From contig VXNE01000544.1 in NCBI GenBank assembly GCA_009840715.1, positions 1 through 17,860 of the forward strand: a DNA stretch of 17,860 bases, in the 5' to 3' direction. Below are positions 12,764 to 17,860 of this stretch, piece by piece. The translations under genes were made by a program, and so were the position numbers. Positions within the stretch are counted from its first letter, which is position 1. Each line of letters starts with the position of its first letter. The DNA comes from Gammaproteobacteria bacterium. Its GTDB lineage: Bacteria > Pseudomonadota > Gammaproteobacteria > Pseudomonadales > Azotimanducaceae. The notes below the pieces were generated by a model, which saw only the letters and a list, made by a program, of their open reading frames with translations, was not told where the DNA came from and ran no database searches.

Positions 12764-14673
12764 GGCTCCTGCCCGGGCGGACCCAAGGCCCGCATCGGCT
12801 CCACCATGACATCGAACCGCGCCCGCGCGGCCGCTTTTGCCTCCCCTTGCCCGCGGACGGCCCTGCCCAGGAACTCGAACGCGACGTGCAGGCGCTCGGG
12901 CGCGATCGGAACGTGACCCTCGCCGAGTACCAGCCGGTACTCATGGGGAATCCCGTGGTCGCTCAGCACGCGGTGCAGGAGCTCGTTGCCGACGTGGTTG
13001 TGGAGCTGGTCCTCCGCGCCGCACTCGACGAGGATGGCGAGGCCGCTGTCGCGCAGCCGGTCCGGATCGGACGCCGCAATGCTCGCCGGGTTGTTCGCCG
13101 CCCAGAAGGCGGGGTCCACCGGTGTGCCGAAGCGGTCGCCGAGTCGCGGCTCCTTCCACGGCTCGTACCAGGCCGGGAGGGCGTCGAAGTCGAGGGCGGG
13201 GTCGATGCCGGCGGCCATGCCCGCGGCCGCGACGAACGCCCCCGGATGCAGAAAGGACACACGCAGGGCGCCGACGCCGCCCATGGAGTATCCGGCGATG
13301 GCGACGCGGTCCGGGTCACCGCCATGCCGCGCGGCCACCGCGCGCGGGAACTCTCCGGCCAGGAACGTGGTCCAGCGCTCGGACCCGTCGTGGTAGTCCA
13401 CGTAGTAGCTCAGCGGGGTCGCCGACGGCATCGCGACCACCATCGGGGGCAGCGCCCCGGAGCGCCATCCCTCTTCGAACATGCCGCGCCACCGCGCGAG
13501 CTGACCGCGGTTGCCGGCGCCTCCGTGCAGGAATAGGAGCACGGGCAGTTTCGCGTCGACCCCGGCGGACTCGGTCATGACGTCCTCGCCGGGCAGCAGC
13601 ACGCCGTACTCGACCGGACTCGGCACCAGCTCGGTTTCGAGGGCCGCCTCCCGGTAGTCCGACGCGCCGGCATGCCGCTTCACGAAGTCGACCGTCTGCG
13701 CCGTCGGGACGTCGCCTTCCGTCCCTAGCAGATTGTTCACCTGCCCGTGGTCGTGGCCGACGGCCTCGACGACCGTGGCCAGGTGGCCGGCGTCCCGCAA
13801 CCGCTGCCCGAACGGAATCGCCTGGGTGAGCCCCTCCGGACGCCCGTCCGAGTAGAAGATCAGGAACGCCCGCCGGAGCTCCTCGTAACGCACGTGATGC
13901 CACGGGGAGACCTCTTCCTGCAGCTCGCGGTCCGCGCCAAAGACGGTCCGGTGTATCTGTCCCGCCGTGCCGGCGAGAAGCCCCGGCAGGTCGTAGACGG
14001 CCGTATCGAGCGATATGACGCCGCGCACGGAAGCCGGGGGCACGCCCGCGTTCTCGAGAAACGCCGCGTTCGTACCGAGCAGCGACACCAGGTGCGCCCC
14101 CGCCGAGTGGCCGACGAGGAAGATGCGGTGCGGATCGCCGCCGAACTCGCCCGCATGCCGCGCCAGCCAGCCCACCGCGTACGCAGCGCTCTGCGCCATC
14201 TCCGCCACGGTCGCCTCGGGCCGCAGCCGGTAGTTGGCGGAAGCGAAGACGAAACCCTCCGGCACGAACACGAGCGGCTGCAGGAAGGACTGCGCCTTGC
14301 TCCCCGCCATCCAGCCCCCGCCGTGCAGGTAGAGCACCATGGGCGCCCGCGCCGGGCGCGGATGGTCGGCGCCCCGGAGATAGAGGTCGAGGCTCAGGCG
14401 TTCGGGGTCCACACCTTCGATCGACGCGTAGGCGATGTCGCGTCGGACCTCGATGCCCGCCCGCGCGATCGCGCTCTCGGCTTCCGTGGCCAGGACTCGG
14501 GTCTGCTCGCGAAGCTCTGCGAGCGCACTGGCGAGCTCCGCCTCCGCTTCGCCCAGGTCGTACTCCTGTGCCAGCGTCACGGCACCGCCCTGCGCCCACA
14601 GCAACAGAGCCAGAGACACCGCCACATGTCGTACCGCCACTCGGTAGTCCCACGGCCCGCTGTCCGAGTTCAC
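12760..14673 (-). CDS. Secreted protein with two alpha/beta-hydrolase (esterase) domains
   Basis: 637 residues from GTG 14673, which has GGGAG just upstream; in-frame GTGs at 14640, 14625 and 14619 are alternatives. A Sec signal (AVSLALLLWAQGGAVTLA, cleaved about residue 35 before QEYD) is followed by a helical, Glu-rich stretch (38-70). Domain 1 (about 75-335) is hormone-sensitive-lipase/BD-FAE-like: HGGG (117-120), GHSAG with S190, D276 and H307 or H309 as likely triad members. Domain 2 (about 345-605) resembles the esterase D/putative esterase family: HGG (383-385), GYSMGG with S463, D555 and H587. Both domains keep a plausible Ser-Asp-His set, so both may be active. The protein is periplasmic or secreted; an ester-linked polysaccharide, lipid or peptide substrate is possible. 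Its stop overlaps the next ATG (ATGA). An open frame runs further upstream but lies over the divergent gene and is rejected. Confidence 0.87.
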   Translation of the reverse strand: MNSDSGPWDYRVAVRHVAVSLALLLWAQGGAVTLAQEYDLGEAEAELASALAELREQTRVLATEAESAIARAGIEVRRDIAYASIEGVDPERLSLDLYLRGADHPRPARAPMVLYLHGGGWMAGSKAQSFLQPLVFVPEGFVFASANYRLRPEATVAEMAQSAAYAVGWLARHAGEFGGDPHRIFLVGHSAGAHLVSLLGTNAAFLENAGVPPASVRGVISLDTAVYDLPGLLAGTAGQIHRTVFGADRELQEEVSPWHHVRYEELRRAFLIFYSDGRPEGLTQAIPFGQRLRDAGHLATVVEAVGHDHGQVNNLLGTEGDVPTAQTVDFVKRHAGASDYREAALETELVPSPVEYGVLLPGEDVMTESAGVDAKLPVLLFLHGGAGNRGQLARWRGMFEEGWRSGALPPMVVAMPSATPLSYYVDYHDGSERWTTFLAGEFPRAVAARHGGDPDRVAIAGYSMGGVGALRVSFLHPGAFVAAAGMAAGIDPALDFDALPAWYEPWKEPRLGDRFGTPVDPAFWAANNPASIAASDPDRLRDSGLAILVECGAEDQLHNHVGNELLHRVLSDHGIPHEYRLVLGEGHVPIAPERLHVAFEFLGRAVRGQGEAKAAARARFDVMVEPMRALGPPGQEP

Positions 14674-14748
14674 AATCTCCCGCCCCTGCACACGCCCGCC
14701 GCCGCTCGGCAACCTAACATCTTCCCCAGTGGGCCGGCCATGGGGCGC

Positions 14749-14754
14749 TATACT
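14749..14754 (+). promoter_or_regulatory. Candidate -10 element for gamma-glutamyltransferase
   Basis: TATACT stands out in very GC-rich surroundings in the 108-base gap between two divergent genes, 27 bases before the ATG at 14782. No convincing -35 hexamer is seen at 16-18 bases. The same gap must also hold the promoter of the minus-strand hydrolase operon. Confidence 0.4.
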
Positions 14755-14781
14755 CGCGCGGCCCCCCGATCCGGAGACCCC

Positions 14782-16476
14782 ATGCGCTACGTCGCGCTTG
14801 CCTGCATTGCCTCGACGCTGACCCTTGCGAACCTCGATGCGGCCAGCCCTGCGGAAGTCCGGGGCAAGGCCGGCATGGTCGCCTCGCGTTCCGGCCTCGC
14901 CTCCGAAGTCGGCGCGGACGTGCTGCGCAACGGCGGCAATGCCATCGATGCCGCGGTCGCCACGGGGTTTGCGCTCGCCGTGACGTATCCGTCCGCCGGC
15001 AACATCGGCGGGGGCGGCTTCATGGTGATCCGGCTGGCCGACGGCTCCGTGGTCACCAATGACCATCGCGAGCGGGCGCCGGGCGCCGCCGGGCACGACA
15101 TGTTCCTGGACGACGACGGCGACGTGGTCGACGGGCTCTCCACCCATTCGCACCTGGCCGTCGGCGTGCCCGGTACGGTCGCGGGGCTCCTCGACGTGCA
15201 CGAGCGTCACGGCAAGCTCTCGCGTGCCCAGGTCATGGATCCCGCCATCGCCCTGGCCCGCGAGGGCTTTCTCCTCGACGACGACCTAGTGGGCCAGTTC
15301 CGCCGGCACCTGCCGCGCCTCGAACGCTACGCGGCAAGCCGGGCCGTCTTCACGAAGGCCGACGGTTCGCCGTTCGCGGCCGGCGAGCGTTTCGTGCAAC
15401 CGGACCTCGCCGCGACCCTCGAACGGGTCCGGGAGGCGGGGCACGACGGGTTCTACCGCGGCAAGACCGCCGAACTCCTGGCGGCCGAGATGCAGCGCGG
15501 CGGGGGACTCATCACCCTCGAGGATCTCGCTGCCTACCAGTCCGTATGGCGGGAGCCGATCCGCGGCACGTACCGCGGCCACGAGATCGTGTCGATGCCG
15601 CCGCCGTCGTCCGGCGGGGTGCTGCTCGTGCAGATGCTGAACATGCTGGAGCCCCATGACTTAGGCGGTTTCGGCTACGGCAGCGCCGCGGTGATGCACC
15701 GCATGATCGAGGCGGAGCGGCGGGCGTACGCGGACCGAGCCCACCACCTCGGTGACACGGACTTCTACCCGACGCCGGTCGCGACACTCATCGACAAGGA
15801 CTACGCGGCAGGACGCTTCGCGAACTTCGACCCGACGCGCGCCTCGCGTTCCGACGACATCGGTTCGGGGGACGTCCCGAACGAGTCCCCCGACACGACT
15901 CACGTCTCGGTCATGGACGCGGCTGGCAACGCCGTCGCCTACACCACGACCCTCAACCTGAGCTACGGCGCCAAGATCGTCGTGCCCGGCGCCGGGTTCC
16001 TGCTCAACAACGAGATGGACGACTTCGCGATCAAGCCGAACACGCCCAACGCCTACGGACTGCTGGGCGACGAGGCGAACGCCATCGCCCCGGGCAAGCG
16101 CATGCTGAGCTCCATGACCCCGACCATCGTGCTGCGCGACGGCGAGCCCCTACTCGTCACCGGCTCTCCCGGGGGCAGCACCATCATCACCACCGTCCTG
16201 CAGGTAGTGATGAACGTCGTCGACCACGGGATGGACCTCTCCGACGCGGTCGGCAAGCCCCGTTTCCATCACCAGTGGAAGCCGGACCGCGTGATCGTGG
16301 AGCCGTTCGGGTTCTCTCCAGACACGATAGCGGCCCTCGAGGCCATGGGACACCAGCACATCGACGCGATCCGCTGGGGCCGCGGCATCGGCGACGCCAA
16401 CTCCGTGATGCGCCGCGACGGGGAACTGCTCGGCGTGTCCGACCCGCGGGGGGCGGGACGCGCGGTCGGTTTCTGA
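14782..16476 (+). CDS. ggt: Gamma-glutamyltransferase (glutathione hydrolase)
   Basis: A 564-residue Ntn-hydrolase precursor that cleaves or transfers the gamma-glutamyl group of glutathione and related compounds, normally in the periplasm. The autoprocessing site is PD-TTHVSVMD, with T372 as the expected nucleophile and first residue of the small subunit. Other landmarks are DHRERAP (substrate-carboxylate arginine), LNLSYGAKIVVPGAGF, NNEMDDF, a full lid-loop region (KPNTPNAYGLLGDEANAIAPGKR read in two parts around residue 420-440), MLSSMTPTIV and GSPGGSTIITTVLQ (461-474). Length and lid loop follow the E. coli enzyme. The N-terminus MRYVALACIASTLTLANLDA looks like a short, modest signal peptide with cleavage near residue 21. 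GGAG lies five bases before the ATG. It diverges from the hydrolase operon; the following SDR gene has its own -10. Confidence 0.97.
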   Translation: MRYVALACIASTLTLANLDAASPAEVRGKAGMVASRSGLASEVGADVLRNGGNAIDAAVATGFALAVTYPSAGNIGGGGFMVIRLADGSVVTNDHRERAPGAAGHDMFLDDDGDVVDGLSTHSHLAVGVPGTVAGLLDVHERHGKLSRAQVMDPAIALAREGFLLDDDLVGQFRRHLPRLERYAASRAVFTKADGSPFAAGERFVQPDLAATLERVREAGHDGFYRGKTAELLAAEMQRGGGLITLEDLAAYQSVWREPIRGTYRGHEIVSMPPPSSGGVLLVQMLNMLEPHDLGGFGYGSAAVMHRMIEAERRAYADRAHHLGDTDFYPTPVATLIDKDYAAGRFANFDPTRASRSDDIGSGDVPNESPDTTHVSVMDAAGNAVAYTTTLNLSYGAKIVVPGAGFLLNNEMDDFAIKPNTPNAYGLLGDEANAIAPGKRMLSSMTPTIVLRDGEPLLVTGSPGGSTIITTVLQVVMNVVDHGMDLSDAVGKPRFHHQWKPDRVIVEPFGFSPDTIAALEAMGHQHIDAIRWGRGIGDANSVMRRDGELLGVSDPRGAGRAVGF

Positions 16477-16505
16477 GCGGCCGTCCATGAGACAGAGGCG
16501 CGGGT

Positions 16506-16511
16506 TATAGT
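16506..16511 (+). promoter_or_regulatory. Candidate -10 element for the second SDR gene
   Basis: TATAGT, in GGGTTATAGTCC, lies 32 bases before the ATG at 16544 in the 67-base gap after gamma-glutamyltransferase. As with the other -10-like sites in this window, no good -35 accompanies it. Confidence 0.35.
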
Positions 16512-16543
16512 CCGGCGTTTCGCACTGCGCACGAGGAGCATCC

Positions 16544-17347
16544 ATGGGCAACCGCCTGCAGGACAAGGTCGCCATCATCACCGGGGGAACCAGCGGGATC
16601 GGCGCGGCCACCGCGGAGCTGTTTGCCGACGAAGGAGCAACTGTCGTCATCGCCGGCCGCTCCGAGGAGAAGGGCCAGGCTCTGGCCGACCGACTGGGCG
16701 ACCGGGTCACCTACCAGCGCCAGGACGTCATGGTCGAGGAAGACATCCGCCGCGTCATCGACGAAACCGCGGAGCGTTTCGGCCGGCTCGACGTGCTGTT
16801 CAACAACGCCGGCGGCCCGACGGCGGGCACCGTCCCGGACATCACCGCCGCGAACGTCGACTACGGCTTCCGGCTGCTCTTCACGAGCTGCGTGCTCGGC
16901 ATGCGCTTCGCCATTCCACACATGCTGGCAAGCGGCGGCGGGTGCATCATCAACAACTCGAGCGTCGCGGCGATACGCCACCTGCAGGGCAACATCCTCT
17001 ACTCCGCGGTGAAGGCCGCGCTCACGCACTATTCGAAACTCGCCGGCGTGGAGCTCGGACCGAAGGGCATCCGCGTCAACGTGATCTCCCCCGGCGCCAT
17101 CGCGACGCCCATCTTCTGGGGCGGCTCCGAGCGCGCGAACACGCTGCCGGACGAGGAGAACGCCCGCAAGCTCGAGAAACTGCAGCGCAACCTGGCGCGG
17201 GCGACGCCGCTGAAAGTGTCGGGCCTCGACCGCGACATCGCGACGGCGGCCCTGTACCTCGCGAGCGACGAGGGACGCTTCGTCAACTGTCACGACTTGG
17301 TGGTGGACGGCGGACGGACCTCGATGTTCAACGAGGATCCGGCGTAA
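16544..17347 (+). CDS. SDR family oxidoreductase, classical type
   Basis: A 267-residue short-chain dehydrogenase/reductase. Visible motifs are the NAD(P)-binding TGGTSGIG (13-20), NNAG (87-90), the catalytic S140, Y153 and K157 (LYSAVKAAL), and PGAIATP after the sixth strand. AGRSEEKG after the second strand gives an Arg where NADP would bind, so NADP is possible. The insertion IFWGGSERANTLPDEENARKL forms the variable substrate-binding region. The C-terminus VDGGRTSMFNEDPA is ordinary. GAGGAG lies five bases before the ATG. It is not closely related to the SDR at 8453-9373: it lacks NDLGG and the C-terminal extension. The substrate cannot be deduced, and the neighbours do not form a clear pathway with it. 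Confidence 0.93.
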   Translation: MGNRLQDKVAIITGGTSGIGAATAELFADEGATVVIAGRSEEKGQALADRLGDRVTYQRQDVMVEEDIRRVIDETAERFGRLDVLFNNAGGPTAGTVPDITAANVDYGFRLLFTSCVLGMRFAIPHMLASGGGCIINNSSVAAIRHLQGNILYSAVKAALTHYSKLAGVELGPKGIRVNVISPGAIATPIFWGGSERANTLPDEENARKLEKLQRNLARATPLKVSGLDRDIATAALYLASDEGRFVNCHDLVVDGGRTSMFNEDPA

Positions 17348-17395
17348 CGCGAAAAAAAGTGCCCGCGTGGGGATTTCTCAGGCGATTTCAAGGCC

Positions 17396-17422
17396 TTTGA
17401 ATCCTTTCGCACGACCCTACGT
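17396..17422 (+). promoter_or_regulatory. Possible heat-shock (sigma-32-like) promoter upstream of Hsp20
   Basis: TTTGAAT (17396-17402) and CCCTACGT (17415-17422) are separated by 12 bases. Compared with the sigma-32 consensus CTTGAAA and CCCCATNT, five of seven and five of seven defined positions match. The location, about 35 bases before an Hsp20 start, supports the idea, but the match is partial. Confidence 0.35.
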
Positions 17423-17426
17423 AGGG
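17415..17426. promoter_or_regulatory. Perfect 12-base palindrome (possible operator) before Hsp20
   Basis: CCCTACGTAGGG is an exact inverted repeat, with GA before it and GTC after it extending the symmetry with a one-base offset. It overlaps the putative -10 region of the Hsp20 promoter, the place where a repressor dimer would act. It is not CIRCE, whose consensus is TTAGCACTC-N9-GAGTGCTAA. A hairpin role in the 5' leader is also possible. Confidence 0.35.
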
Positions 17427-17455
17427 GTCATCGAAGACTGCAACGGAGCACAGAG

Positions 17456-17860
17456 ATGACCCTGATGCGCTGGAATCCCATCCGGGAGTTCGATGACCTC
17501 TTCGCGCGAGGCTTCCTCGGCGAGAGCTACAACGACTGGCTGCCGCCTGTCGACGTGCGGGAGTTCGACGACTCCTACCGCGTCGACGTGGAACTGCCGG
17601 CGATGTCGCCGGAGGACGTGAGCGTCACGTTCAAGGAAGGCGTCCTGACCGTCACGGGCGAGCGCAAGTACGAGCGTACGCACGAGTCCGAGAAGGTCCA
17701 TCGCACGGAACGCCGCTTCGGCAAGTTCACGCGCAACTTCCGCCTGCCGGAAGACGCCGACGACGAAGCGATCGAGGCGACCGCCGACCGCGGCGTGTTC
17801 TCGATTACCGTCGGCAAGCGCGAGAAGGCGAAGCCGCGCGAGATCGAGGTCAAGGTCCAC
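17456..17860 (+). CDS. Hsp20/alpha-crystallin small heat-shock protein (3' end cut)
   Basis: 135 codons are visible from ATG 17456 (GGAG seven bases upstream), and the frame runs open to the window edge, so the stop is missing but probably close. The N-terminus MTLMRWNPIREFDDLF is the typical short arm of class A bacterial small heat-shock proteins. The alpha-crystallin domain covers about residues 30-122: PPVDVREFDDSYRVDVELP, VTFKEGVLTVTGER, and ATADRGVFSITVGK, the conserved A-x-x-x-G-V-L-type motif near the domain end. REIEVKV after it looks like the I-x-V/I tail that docks on neighbouring subunits. These proteins hold unfolding proteins in a refoldable state without ATP. It has its own upstream region with a possible heat-shock promoter and a palindrome. 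Confidence 0.93.
   Translation, partial: MTLMRWNPIREFDDLFARGFLGESYNDWLPPVDVREFDDSYRVDVELPAMSPEDVSVTFKEGVLTVTGERKYERTHESEKVHRTERRFGKFTRNFRLPEDADDEAIEATADRGVFSITVGKREKAKPREIEVKVH

Noticed and set aside
13747..14781. Open plus-strand frame running into gamma-glutamyltransferase, giving an apparent 909-residue protein
   Set aside because: The extra part is antisense to the triad-bearing hydrolase domains. The family length, signal peptide and ribosome binding site all place the start at 14782.
14785..14806. Lipoprotein signal in gamma-glutamyltransferase (Cys at residue 8)
   Set aside because: The Cys is too close to the N-terminus and the preceding residues do not fit a lipobox; an ordinary signal peptide is more likely.
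14674..15210. Continuation of the minus-strand double-hydrolase frame upstream to an ATG at 15210
   Set aside because: It lies over the clearly coding N-terminal part of gamma-glutamyltransferase, has no domain logic and would bury the signal peptide; GC-rich DNA gives long open antisense frames.
17417..17860. Minus-strand open frames at the window end
   Set aside because: The plus strand carries an unmistakable Hsp20 domain from ATG 17456; the minus-strand frames are its shadow.

Overview
The window is GC-rich throughout and gene-dense, with almost no spacer between genes. It reads as chromosomal DNA from a Gram-negative (diderm) bacterium. The evidence is an outer-membrane-type beta-barrel protein with a Sec signal peptide, a LolCDE/MacB-like exporter cassette, and a gamma-glutamyltransferase that follows the Escherichia coli enzyme closely around its active site and lid loop. 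A high-GC, probably environmental proteobacterium is my best guess, but no rRNA or other marker fixes the taxon. I saw no tRNA, rRNA, IS element, phage gene or CRISPR array.

Region 1 (2-6668, + strand) is one operon-like run: a 3' fragment of an FtsX/MacB-type permease, two further full-length close paralogues, a fourth more divergent permease, one ABC ATPase, and an exported beta-barrel-like protein whose start overlaps the ATPase stop. The three related permeases look like a tandem triplication. The set suggests an envelope-spanning lipid, lipoprotein or peptide export system.

Region 2 (6675-9373, - strand) holds a solitary Uma2-family nuclease-fold protein, then an SDR oxidoreductase and an epoxide-hydrolase-type alpha/beta hydrolase in a two-gene unit (SDR first). 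A histidine-phosphatase gene (9463-10131, +) diverges from the SDR and ends at a perfect palindrome.

Region 3 (10151-14673, - strand) is read right to left. It starts with a secreted protein carrying two alpha/beta-hydrolase domains, followed by a YcaQ/AlkX-like DNA glycosylase (ATGA overlap) and a two-domain rhodanese sulfurtransferase (28-bp overlap). After a 144-bp gap come two tiny single-span membrane ORFs. The second has a strong ribosome binding site and ends at a TAG beyond which the same frame continues as a short coiled-coil tail.

Region 4 (14782-17860, + strand) contains gamma-glutamyltransferase, a second SDR oxidoreductase, and an Hsp20 small heat-shock gene cut by the window end. 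The Hsp20 gene is preceded by a possible heat-shock promoter overlapping a perfect 12-bp palindrome.

The least ordinary parts are the multi-permease exporter operon with its barrel partner, the double-hydrolase secreted protein coupled to a DNA-repair-type gene, and the mini-membrane-protein pair with the interrupted coiled-coil tail.
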